A stretch of 32,715 nt of DNA from Leptolyngbyaceae cyanobacterium HOT.MB2.61 (GTDB lineage Bacteria > Cyanobacteriota > Cyanobacteriia > Leptolyngbyales > Leptolyngbyaceae): positions 1 through 32,715 of the forward strand of contig JAIMBL010000026.1 in the NCBI GenBank assembly GCA_023511615.1, given 5' to 3'. Shown one piece after another: positions 8,923 through 15,534 of the stretch. A program made the translations under genes and the position numbers. The number at the start of each line of letters is the position of its first letter. The first letter of the stretch is position 1. A model generated the notes under the pieces. The model was not told the origin of the DNA and searched no databases. It worked only from the letters and a program-made list of their open reading frames with translations.

Positions 8923-10278
8923 TCAGTAATTTCGATTTGGGGTTGCCAGGTTGCGAAACTGGGTAAATTGAGACTCAAACAAGAGTTTGACCGTTCCCGT
9001 CGGCCCATTGCGATGTTTGGAGATGATCACTTCTGCGATGCCGCGATCGGGGGTGTCGGGGTTGTAGTACTCATCCCGGTAAAGCATCATAATCAGGTCT
9101 GCATCCTGTTCAATCGCTCCTGACTCTCGTAAATCCGACATCATTGGGCGCTTGTTGGTGCGTGACTCCACACTACGGCTTAATTGCGACAGTGCTATCA
9201 CCGGAACACTCAGCTCCCGTGCCAGACTCTTGAGCGCCCGTGTCACCTTCGATAGCTCCTGGACCCGGTTGTCTCCGCCCCCTTCCATCAACTGTAAGTA
9301 GTCCAGTATAACTAGACCCAGGGCACCTCCCTGCTCGGCCTGAAGCCGTCGTGCTTTTGAGCGCATTTCGGTAATGCTGATACTGGGTGTGTCATCGATA
9401 AAAATTGGCAATTGGGAAAGGGTACTGATAGCATGCCCCAAAGGTTCCCACTCATTCTGGCTGATTCGCCCTGCCCGCAGTCGCCCGCTCTCAATCCGAA
9501 CTTCGCTAGCCAGCAGCCGCTGTACCAGTTGCTCCTTTGACATTTCCAGGCTGAACACGGCAACAGGCAGTTTATGGAAAGCAGCGATATTGCGAGCTAT
9601 GTTGAGGACGAAACTCGTTTTCCCCATCGATGGACGACCCGCCACGATGATCAGGTCTGAACGCTGAAACCCTTGAGTCATTGCATCCAGGTCATAGAAG
9701 CCACAGGATAACCCTGGTAGCACCATTCCCAACGAACGGCTTTCGATGTCAGTAAAGGTATGAGTCAGGATATCAGCCGTTGCCATTAAACCCTGTTGAG
9801 GGCGCTCCTGGGTGATGCTAAAAATCTTCTGCTCCGCTTCATCCAGGACATGCTCTAAGTCAGTGGAAGAGTCATGTCCCAGGTGAGCAATTTCGTTACC
9901 TGCTCGAATGAGCTTGCGGCGCATGTACTTGTCTGTCACCAGCGCCGCGTACTGATCAATGTTGACGGCACTTACAGTACGGTCAACCAGTTGTACCAGC
10001 TTACCTTGTCCACCGACCTTCTCCAGCATCCCCCGATCGCGCAGCCAGGAAGTCATACTCATCAGGTCAGTGGGGTTTCCCTGACTCTGTAAAACCAGCG
10101 CTGCTCGATAAATTTCCTGATGGGCACTTAGATAAAACGCCTCTGGGCGCAGTAAGTCAGCAACCCGGTTAATGGCCTCCGGATCTAACAAGATACCACC
10201 CAAAATCGCTTCCTCTGCCTCAATATTCTGGGGGGGCAGGCGATCGCTGTAGGCCTGAAAATTAAGTTCCTGAACCAT
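8923..10278 (-). CDS. dnaB: Replicative DNA helicase DnaB
   Basis: Hexameric 5'-3' helicase that unwinds DNA at the replication fork and works with DnaG primase. The N-terminal domain begins RLPPQNIEAEEAILGG. The RecA-like domain has a Walker A motif (GRPSMGKTS), a Walker B segment (LVILDYLQLM) and the ALSQLSRSVE motif. From the ATG at 10278 the protein is 451 residues, normal for the family. This start gives the MVQELNF N-terminus expected of cyanobacterial DnaB, although AGGAG lies unusually close to it; a TTG at 10305 is the alternative. The Walker A region is uninterrupted, so there is no intein. The gene lies downstream of rplI but behind a strong terminator, so it probably has its own promoter in 10306-10571, where a LexA-like box occurs. 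Confidence 0.97.
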   Translation of the reverse strand: MVQELNFQAYSDRLPPQNIEAEEAILGGILLDPEAINRVADLLRPEAFYLSAHQEIYRAALVLQSQGNPTDLMSMTSWLRDRGMLEKVGGQGKLVQLVDRTVSAVNIDQYAALVTDKYMRRKLIRAGNEIAHLGHDSSTDLEHVLDEAEQKIFSITQERPQQGLMATADILTHTFTDIESRSLGMVLPGLSCGFYDLDAMTQGFQRSDLIIVAGRPSMGKTSFVLNIARNIAAFHKLPVAVFSLEMSKEQLVQRLLASEVRIESGRLRAGRISQNEWEPLGHAISTLSQLPIFIDDTPSISITEMRSKARRLQAEQGGALGLVILDYLQLMEGGGDNRVQELSKVTRALKSLARELSVPVIALSQLSRSVESRTNKRPMMSDLRESGAIEQDADLIMMLYRDEYYNPDTPDRGIAEVIISKHRNGPTGTVKLLFESQFTQFRNLATPNRNY

Positions 10279-10452
10279 TCTCCTGATTCTTCTGGCAACT
10301 GCCAAACCTGAGGTTTCTACTCGGCCCCTGATAAAGCCAAGCCGTACAATCCTACACTATATCTAGGGCTTTTAGTTGAAGCTTAAAATTTAAGCACTAA
10401 ACCTGGTGTAGGTAGTATAGGTTCTTTCTCCCAAAAGCTTGATTTGTCTATT

Positions 10453-10466
10453 CGTACCTTTGTACT
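10453..10466 (-). promoter_or_regulatory. LexA-like box upstream of dnaB
   Basis: The minus strand reads AGTACAAAGGTACG, which fits the cyanobacterial LexA consensus RGTACNNNDGTWCB (recalled from Anabaena work). It lies 175 nt upstream of the dnaB start and downstream of the rplI terminator, in the region that must hold dnaB's own promoter. In a manual scan of GTAC sites, only this one and the site before the parM-like gene had GTWC at the right spacing. About 0.6 such pairs are expected by chance, so support is moderate at best. Confidence 0.4.
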
Positions 10467-10571
10467 ACAGTAACCAGATTTACTGACAATCCGCAAGTCC
10501 AACCGCTGGCAGACTATAGCCTTACACGTTCTGGCCAGGACAGAGGGGAGTGGTGTGGTGACAATCGCATT

Positions 10572-10610
10572 AAAATACCCCCAGTAACGAGAACTTACCG
10601 AGGGTATTTT
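10572..10610 (-). terminator. Strong hairpin terminator after rplI
   Basis: A 16-bp stem (10572-10587 with 10595-10610, including G-T pairs) closes a 7-nt loop. The stem ends are A-rich and T-rich (AAAATACCC / GGGTATTTT), so a T-run follows the GC core on either strand. It lies 47 nt past the rplI stop and separates rplI transcripts from dnaB. Confidence 0.85.
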
Positions 10611-10656
10611 ATAAACTTTAGCAAGTAAGCTATAGCAGGCAACCAGCGACCTACAG

Positions 10657-11127
10657 CTACTCGCTGGCTTTCGCAGGTACTACCTGGATCTCTACTGTCG
10701 CTGTCACCTCTGGGTGCAACTTGATCTCGACTCTGTAAGAACCCAGCTTATGAATATCGGGCACAGTAATTCCGCGGCGGTCAATTTCCTGCTTCGTAGC
10801 TTCCCGAATAGCCGTTGCCACATCCTGGTTAGTAACCGTACCAAAGATAGCATCCTTCTCGCCAGCCTGCTTGGCAATTGTGAACCGCCCCACTGTTTCC
10901 AGGGCTTGTTTGAGGGTTTCCGCCTGCTGTTTTTCTTCCAGGAGGCGCTGCCGTTCCAGCTCTTTGCGCCGTTCAACTTGCTTTAAAATGCCAGGGTTAG
11001 CCTGCACCGCCAATCCCTGGGGAATTAAATAGTTACGGGCATAGCCCGGAGCAACATCCACCAAATCTCCTGCCCGGCCCAATTTGCTGACGTCTCTATT
11101 AAGAACTAACTGCACACGCTTCGCCAT
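10657..11127 (-). CDS. rplI: 50S ribosomal protein L9
   Basis: Structural protein of the large ribosomal subunit. The N-terminal domain carries [17 protein letters not shown] and [14 protein letters not shown] charged helix follows ([17 protein letters not shown]), and the C-terminal domain ends in [18 protein letters not shown]. Length is 156 residues, as usual. I chose the ATG at 11127 over the in-frame start seven codons upstream because AGGAAG lies just before it. A strong hairpin follows the gene. The leader holds an inverted repeat (GGAGGA/TCCTCC, 11187-11210) of unknown role. Confidence 0.97.
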   Translation of the reverse strand: MAKRVQLVLNRDVSKLGRAGDLVDVAPGYARNYLIPQGLAVQANPGILKQVERRKELERQRLLEEKQQAETLKQALETVGRFTIAKQAGEKDAIFGTVTNQDVATAIREATKQEIDRRGITVPDIHKLGSYRVEIKLHPEVTATVEIQVVPAKASE

Positions 11128-11234
11128 ACTTCTTCCTGTGTTGCTCAACTCTTACCCACAGAAATACAATTCTACCGTAATCAGAGGGAGGATATCTATA
11201 TCACTCCTCCAAAAATTTTGCTTAGTAAGTGGAG

Positions 11235-11283
11235 CCTTCGTAGGAACCTTTTATGGAACGTCTATGGAACGTCCCTACGAAGG
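11235..11283. repeat. Palindromic intergenic element with two tandem 11-mers
   Basis: CCTTCGTAGG (11235-11244) and CCTACGAAGG (11274-11283) are a perfect 10-bp inverted repeat. Between them are two exact tandem copies of TATGGAACGTC (11252-11262 and 11263-11273). The element lies 20 bp past the stop of the ParR-like gene. It resembles the GTAGGGACGTTCC-type palindromes common in cyanobacterial spacers (recalled), and could act as a terminator. The 11-bp period also matches ParR iterons of plasmid parC sites, a speculative alternative. Confidence 0.6.
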
Positions 11284-11303
11284 TTGAATTGAGATCGCAG
11301 AAG

Positions 11304-11564
11304 TCAAAGCCCAAGAAGTTCGTCTAACGCATCCAGCGCTTCGCATCTAATCGAAGTAGATGCTTCGACTGCTGCGATCGGGGTTTGGATGCCCCAGTTT
11401 GCTGTTTCCTCAACTACCCGACGTGGTCCACTCAGGTACTCATCTGCATATCGACGGAAGACAGCCTCCACTGCGGCTCGTGGATTTTTCAGGCCCCACT
11501 CTGCAGCAATCAGGCTGGCCTTCTCCAACACGTCTCGGCTGAGCCTTACTTTGTTGTCATACAT
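11304..11564 (-). CDS. Small ribbon-helix-helix-like protein, candidate ParR partner of the ParM-like actin
   Basis: An 86-residue protein encoded 13 bp downstream of the parM-like gene, so surely co-transcribed. The N-terminal half fits a ribbon-helix-helix fold: a short strand (KVRLS, 5-9), helix A (about 10-23), a turn (LKNPR, 25-29) and helix B (about 30-44). Residues 23-34 (WGLKNPRAAVEA) recur at 57-68 as WGIQTPIAAVEA, an internal duplication with a 34-residue period. The C-terminus is acidic and leucine-rich (DALDELLGL), which could be a filament-binding tail. In plasmid type II segregation the gene after parM encodes ParR, an RHH protein that binds parC. Fold and role are inferred from pattern and context; I do not recognise the exact family. 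Confidence 0.8.
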   Translation of the reverse strand: MYDNKVRLSRDVLEKASLIAAEWGLKNPRAAVEAVFRRYADEYLSGPRRVVEETANWGIQTPIAAVEASTSIRCEALDALDELLGL

Positions 11565-11577
11565 TGCGATACTCCAT

Positions 11578-12588
11578 TCAAAAACTTAACTGTGCTCCGT
11601 TGAGAATGGGAAACAAACCCCGCACATTGGCAAATTGGGGGTCACCCATAACTGCGAACAGTTTGCGCCCTTGCAGTCGCTCCGAGATCAGGTGAGAACC
11701 ACCGCCTGTAACCAGGAAACGGGTTACCCGTGCCATATAGGGAGTGTACTGGGCTCGTACCGTTTGAAAGATGCCTTTAAACCAGGGATCGAGGTGTTCT
11801 TCCAGCCAGGGCAACCAGGACAGGCCAGTATCGGCATAGACGTGCCCGGCTCGAAAACCATCCATAACAATGCTGGGGTCTGCCGAAGTCCCAAGAGCAT
11901 CAGTCAGACGGCGATCGAAACTGATGGAGGTTGCCAGTTCGTAGGTGCCGCCTCGATCCATCACGTTTTCGTCGATGACTTCACCTTCGGCATCCACCAG
12001 ACGGGTCAACCAGGTACCCCCTCCAATGTCCACTACAATCGTGTAACCACTCTCGGGAATCAGCCCCATCCGTCGGGCATAGTGGTAAGCCCCCATTCCT
12101 TCCCGCTCAACTTCAACCCGTTCAACCAAAACCCGATAATCGATACCGTTGCGTTTGAATTCGTGCATTCCTAAAAGCTGCTGTCGAATGGCATCTTCGC
12201 TTTTGACCGGGTCTGGGGTTGAGGCATAAACGCTGAGGGTAAATTCGGTGGTGTTATCCCAGGGTTCGAGGCAGGCATAGAGGTGGAGTCGTGACAGTTC
12301 AACTTTGTTTTCAATCACGGTTTGCTGCTGCCGACGGTATTTGTAGGCCTGCCCACCAAAGTGAAAGCGAGTACCATCGGGCAGTTCAACCAGAGGAGAC
12401 GCTTCGGAGTAGCGGACGGAGTCCCGTCCCTGGGGAAGTTGAAACCGGACGGAGCGAATGGCTTTCGGGTGCCCCACCCCATCCCAAAATTTGAGGTCGT
12501 AGTTACCCGCATCCAGGGCCAGGATGCGACTAGTAAGAGAATTGGCAGATTCTTTTTTAGCTCTCGCCTGTCGGGTAGCGGTTGTCAT
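11578..12588 (-). CDS. ParM/StbA-like actin-family ATPase
   Basis: A 336-residue actin-fold ATPase that probably polymerises with ATP. The phosphate-1 motif is LDAGNYDLK (25-33), phosphate-2 is VVDIGGGTW (185-193), and the adenosine motif is FLVTGGGSHL (291-300). A basic, disordered-looking N-terminus (1-20) precedes the fold. The start at 12588 has a GAGGA ribosome-binding site. Plasmid homologues push replicated DNA apart; chromosomal members in cyanobacteria lack a settled role. The gene heads a two-gene operon with a ParR-like protein. Its promoter has good -35/-10 elements at 12690-12662 and overlaps a LexA-like box, suggesting induction by DNA damage. No replication initiator or transposase is nearby, so an integrated plasmid is not evident. 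Confidence 0.88.
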   Translation of the reverse strand: MTTATRQARAKKESANSLTSRILALDAGNYDLKFWDGVGHPKAIRSVRFQLPQGRDSVRYSEASPLVELPDGTRFHFGGQAYKYRRQQQTVIENKVELSRLHLYACLEPWDNTTEFTLSVYASTPDPVKSEDAIRQQLLGMHEFKRNGIDYRVLVERVEVEREGMGAYHYARRMGLIPESGYTIVVDIGGGTWLTRLVDAEGEVIDENVMDRGGTYELATSISFDRRLTDALGTSADPSIVMDGFRAGHVYADTGLSWLPWLEEHLDPWFKGIFQTVRAQYTPYMARVTRFLVTGGGSHLISERLQGRKLFAVMGDPQFANVRGLFPILNGAQLSF

Positions 12589-12650
12589 AGATTCCTCGCT
12601 TATACTGATTCCTGGCGGTGAGTTTTGGGTCGTTCTCGATTGTCCCCATC

Positions 12651-12664
12651 AGTACACATGTACT
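12651..12664 (-). promoter_or_regulatory. LexA-like box over the parM-like promoter
   Basis: The minus strand reads AGTACATGTGTACT. AGTACA and TGTACT are inverted arms around two bases, and the whole fits RGTACNNNDGTWCB on both strands. It overlaps the last three bases of the -10 hexamer and covers the predicted transcription start, as expected for a repressor site. The match and position are seen directly; LexA binding is inferred from the recalled consensus. Confidence 0.6.
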
Positions 12665-12690
12665 ATACAGGGTCCATGAATCTTTTGCAA
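12662..12690 (-). promoter_or_regulatory. Sigma-70-type promoter of the parM-like operon
   Basis: On the minus strand the -35 is TTGCAA (12690-12685, 4 of 6) and the -10 is TATAGT (12667-12662, 5 of 6), separated by 17 nt. The predicted start of transcription is near 12655, leaving a leader of about 66 nt before the ATG at 12588. The -10 abuts and overlaps the LexA-like palindrome. Confidence 0.65.
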
Positions 12691-12732
12691 GGGATCTGGC
12701 AAAGTTCTCTAAAGCTCTACTCTCATCACCTG

Positions 12733-13506
12733 CTATAGAACTGAGTCCCCGGTTTTCACAACCTTGCCTGCCTGGGAGGGGGGAATGACTGTGTTCACCG
12801 CCAGTCGATAGAAATGGTTAAATCGAGTGGGATTTGTCCAGGCTGGAAGGGTTTCTTTGCGTCTGGAGGTAAAGATCTTCTGAAAGCCAGGGTAGGTCTG
12901 GCCTGTGAGCGCGTCTCGTGTGATGACCACGCAGCGTTGACAGGGGTTGATTCCTTCCAACTGAACGGCTCCAATTTGAAATGGAAGGGGGCTATCTACC
13001 TCATCAAACAGGCGATCTTCCCAGAAAGGTTCAGTATCAGCAATTTCAAGATTTGTTCGAAAGCGCCGCCGGGTGTCTTCTAAGCTTAAGCCTGGAAACC
13101 AATCGGCTACGGTTTGCAGGGTTGCTGTGCTGATGACGGTTGGGCCGGGTGAGAGGGTGTCGTCGGGAAAACCCATTTCCAGGTTTTGCAGCAATTGGAC
13201 TGGAAAGCCAAAATACTCACTCAACCAGGTTTCCAGAGCAGCACGATCGCCCTCCAGATGAAAAGTTTCAGTCTCAGAAGTGCCTTCAACCCGAAGGGAG
13301 ACCGTGCGGGCTACCAGATCAAACGTAGAGCGCAGGCGATGAACATTGGCATTGCGCTTACCATTCACAAAATTGCCCTGAGTGTCGATTATGACGAATT
13401 CGCGATCGCCCTTAAGTGCCCCACTCTTCAGTACAGTTGCTGCCTGAACCCGCACTCCATCCAGCGACTTAATCGGAAAAATAGAAATCTGGGCCAGGTG
13501 GGGCAT
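12733..13506 (-). CDS. MOSC domain-containing protein
   Basis: A 257-residue protein from the ATG at 13506. The N-terminal beta-barrel domain begins ISIFPIKSLDGVRV and contains GDREFVIID. The MOSC domain follows, with FRTNLEI, the cysteine pair of NPCQRCVVITRD and a C-terminal NTVIPPSQAGKVVKTGD segment. Relatives include the mARC and YcbX molybdenum-cofactor proteins, in which a conserved cysteine ligates molybdenum; which cysteine would do so here is not established. The upstream in-frame start at 13566 would overlap chorismate mutase by 46 nt and add residues unlike the family, so I prefer 13506. It follows aroH by 14 bp and probably shares its transcript. Substrate unknown. Confidence 0.9.
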   Translation of the reverse strand: MPHLAQISIFPIKSLDGVRVQAATVLKSGALKGDREFVIIDTQGNFVNGKRNANVHRLRSTFDLVARTVSLRVEGTSETETFHLEGDRAALETWLSEYFGFPVQLLQNLEMGFPDDTLSPGPTVISTATLQTVADWFPGLSLEDTRRRFRTNLEIADTEPFWEDRLFDEVDSPLPFQIGAVQLEGINPCQRCVVITRDALTGQTYPGFQKIFTSRRKETLPAWTNPTRFNHFYRLAVNTVIPPSQAGKVVKTGDSVL

Positions 13507-13520
13507 AGTCGCGCAGCGGA

Positions 13521-13925
13521 TTACATTATCGATTTTTTCGCCAATGCGGCTTGAGCCAGCGTCCAATCGGGACGAAGGCTCCGAGCCTGGCGCAGGTAAG
13601 GATGATAAACCTCAACGTCCGGATCGGGAGTGTTGAAGTGGATCAAAAAACGGATGCAGCGGGGCAAGCTCCCTTCCACGTGCATCTGTTGCACATCAAA
13701 CAGAGGCACATTTGACCAGTTGGGACGCTCACGAGCGATGGTTGCTGGAAAGGTCGCATCTAGGTCACGAGTGACCGAAAATGTAGCACTCACAATTTCA
13801 TTGGTATCGAGGTTATTTCGAGCTTCTAATTCATCCAGCAATTCATGGACAGCTTCCCTGATTGCCTCTACAGAATTTTCTGAGACAGTTGTTGCTCCTC
13901 GAATAGCTCGAACTCGCCAACCCAC
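13521..13925 (-). CDS. aroH: Chorismate mutase, AroH class
   Basis: Converts chorismate to prephenate, the first committed step to phenylalanine and tyrosine. The 134-residue protein opens with WRVRAIRGATTVSENS, the AroH signature. It also carries ATFSVTRDLDATFPA and FDVQQMHVEGSLPRCIRFL, matching the monofunctional Bacillus-type enzyme rather than the helical AroQ fold. I chose the GTG at 13925 because GGAGG lies 7 nt upstream; the frame extends to another GTG at 13952, which would place that GGAGG inside the gene. The MOSC gene follows closely. Confidence 0.95.
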   Translation of the reverse strand: MGWRVRAIRGATTVSENSVEAIREAVHELLDELEARNNLDTNEIVSATFSVTRDLDATFPATIARERPNWSNVPLFDVQQMHVEGSLPRCIRFLIHFNTPDPDVEVYHPYLRQARSLRPDWTLAQAALAKKSIM

Positions 13926-14130
13926 GCCCAATCCTCCGCTAATAAATCTCACAACTTTCTGATCTCAATCTTGGCTGAAAAACGGTCTATCGTCAGCAGG
14001 AACGCCGCCATCTTACCGAAAATTTGCTCCAATGCTAGCTAACTTGATAAGTAGCCATCATAAACGGCATACAGCCCACAAGTGAAAATAAGCGAGTCAG
14101 GGGAATCGAGGGGTTTATAGCAGTAGTCAT

Positions 14131-14970
14131 TCAAGGTCGGTAAAGCCAGAGGGGAAGTCCATTGGTTTCCAGCTCAAATTCCAACCATTCCATTCCGGCG
14201 GCCACTCCTGATAGCACCGTTAATTGGCTAAAAGCGCTCTGCTTACTGGAAAACACCCGATTGACAATGGACTTGCGCTCTCCCAGAGTGATGCACCGAG
14301 TTTTTTCAGGATCTAACCCAGCCAGTTCTGCGGCCCAGCGACGGGCATCCTCCTCAGTGCCGAGACGATCTACAATTCCCAGTTCCAGGGCTTGTTGCCC
14401 GGTAAAGATGCGCCCATCAGCAAAGCTGTGGACCGTTTCAACAGCCAGTTTTCGGGCTTCGGCAACGGTTTGCACAAACTGTTGATAACTGATGTCAATC
14501 AACTCTTGCAGAATATCTTTTTCCGGGTCGGTGAGTTCCCGGTCAAAGGCCAGAATGTCTTTGTAGGGGCCGGATTTAATCACCTTGAACGAAACCCCGA
14601 TTTTCTCCAGCAGCCGTTCCAGGTTGTTGCCGCGCAGGATGACGCCAATACTGCCTGTGATGGTGCCAGGATTGGCCATGATGTAGGGAGCGCCCATACC
14701 AACGTAGACTCCACCGGAGGCGGAGATATTGCCAAAGCTGGCAACGACTTTCGTTTTATCCTGGAGCCGCTTGAGGGCAGTATAAATTTCCTGGGAATCA
14801 CCAACTGTACCACCAGGACTGTCGATCCGCACCAGCAGAGCCGGAAATTTGCGTTCTTCAACCAGCTTCAAGGATTCTAGAACGCGCTTACGGGTTGAGC
14901 CGGCGATCGCTCCTGTAATTTCAATGCGAGCAATTTGTTTACGAGCGCGAGACTTGAGAAACCAAACCAT
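14131..14970 (-). CDS. sppA: Signal peptide peptidase SppA, short form
   Basis: Membrane-associated serine protease that degrades cleaved signal peptides. The 279-residue protein matches the short SppA form. It has RIDSPGGTVGDSQEIY, then the nucleophile segment NISASGGVYVG with Ser85 as likely catalytic serine, and SGPYKDILAFDRELT with Lys137 as likely base. A classical N-terminal membrane anchor is not obvious (MVWFLKSRARKQIARIEI), so it may attach peripherally. No ribosome-binding site is seen at 14970; heptamer repeats lie directly upstream. It precedes aroH in the same direction across a 205-bp gap. Confidence 0.94.
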   Translation of the reverse strand: MVWFLKSRARKQIARIEITGAIAGSTRKRVLESLKLVEERKFPALLVRIDSPGGTVGDSQEIYTALKRLQDKTKVVASFGNISASGGVYVGMGAPYIMANPGTITGSIGVILRGNNLERLLEKIGVSFKVIKSGPYKDILAFDRELTDPEKDILQELIDISYQQFVQTVAEARKLAVETVHSFADGRIFTGQQALELGIVDRLGTEEDARRWAAELAGLDPEKTRCITLGERKSIVNRVFSSKQSAFSQLTVLSGVAAGMEWLEFELETNGLPLWLYRP

Positions 14971-14974
14971 AGGA

Positions 14975-15048
14975 GAGTTGTTAGTTGTGAGTGAAGGGGG
15001 GAGGAGTAATAGTCAGTTGTTAACTGTTGGTTGTTAGTTGTTGATTGT
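14975..15048. repeat. Degenerate heptamer tandem repeat (STRR-like, TAGTTGT)
   Basis: Units at 14975-14988 (GAGTTGT, TAGTTGT) and 15014-15048 (CAGTTGT, TAACTGT, TGGTTGT, TAGTTGT, TGATTGT) keep a 7-bp register. Short tandemly repeated heptamers are known in filamentous cyanobacteria as STRR sequences. The tract begins 4 bp upstream of the sppA start codon. Confidence 0.7.
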
Positions 15049-15325
15049 TAGTGAGGGCTGGGGATAGAAGAGTACACACTCAGACCAGGGCAGGGGGCAG
15101 AGGTAGAATGCCTGATTGAGAGCGAAGTCCCCACCCCCCTTTGACGCCCTTTAAACTGATGTTCTAATACATTTGTGTCGAACCCTACTCATTTCTAGTT
15201 TGCTCTATCCTGCTGACAAGAGGGCAACTTTGTCGGGAAGCATTGCCCCCCAGCCTTCCATGACTTGAAAATAACCCATGCGCAGCACCGATGAAATCAG
15301 GCAATCGGGAGTCAGAAGCGGAAGG

Positions 15326-15353
15326 AATTCTGGATTCTGGTTCCTGGCTCCTG
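15326..15353. repeat. Degenerate heptamer tandem repeat (four units)
   Basis: Four consecutive 7-bp units, AATTCTG, GATTCTG, GTTCCTG and GCTCCTG, lie between sppA and the EamA gene. A related reverse-complement phrase (ATCAGGAGCCAGA) ends the glycosyltransferase gene near 17720, so similar heptamers can reach into coding 3' ends. Confidence 0.65.
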
Positions 15354-15534
15354 ACTGCTATTTTCAAACCAGCTCTTAAAGACTTCACCCTCCCTAAAAC
15401 CTGGCTGATTGATCGCAAAATAGCGTTACCAGAAAAATATAGTGATTTAGACTACTTAACATAACTTTAAATTGGGTACAATTTCAGAAAGCGATCGCAC
15501 CATTGCTCGCTCCATTTATCCAGGTTGCTTCCTC

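Larger units (their letters stand above)
10279..10656. other. rplI-dnaB intergenic region
   Basis: This 378-bp spacer holds, in minus-strand order, the rplI terminator (10572-10610), a LexA-like palindrome (10453-10466) and the dnaB leader. On the minus strand a TTGTCA hexamer (10484-10489) lies 16 nt from TAGTAC (10462-10467), which overlaps the palindrome; the -10 match is poor. A TATACT hexamer further down has no good -35. No open frame of interest was seen. Confidence 0.5.
14971..15534. other. Divergent intergenic region with heptamer repeats
   Basis: This 564-bp spacer separates the sppA start from the EamA gene start. It contains two degenerate 7-bp tandem repeat tracts (14975-15048 and 15326-15353). 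A stretch near 15131-15170 shares short blocks (CCACCCCCC, TTAAA, ATGTTCTAA) with the 3' part of the dispersed repeat at 195-276 and may be a decayed copy. The frame at 15185-15418 covers the second heptamer tract and has no recognisable product. No convincing promoter pair was identified. Confidence 0.5.

Noticed and set aside
8923-10278. Possible intein in dnaB
   Set aside because: Cyanobacterial DnaB often carries one, but here the Walker A region and the rest of the helicase are continuous and of normal length.
11304-12588. ParM-like operon as part of an integrated plasmid or prophage
   Set aside because: No replication initiator, integrase, transposase or attachment repeats are seen, and flanking genes are core chromosomal genes.
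14975-15048. Repeats considered as a CRISPR array
   Set aside because: Units are 7 bp and degenerate with no spacers of regular length, and no cas genes are present.
15170-15190. GGTTCGA on the minus strand as a tRNA T-arm
   Set aside because: The flanking bases do not complete a T-arm and no acceptor or anticodon stem is found around it. No tRNA was found elsewhere by eye.
15185-15418. 77-codon minus-strand open frame
   Set aside because: It overlaps the heptamer tract and its translation has no recognisable domain or start signal.
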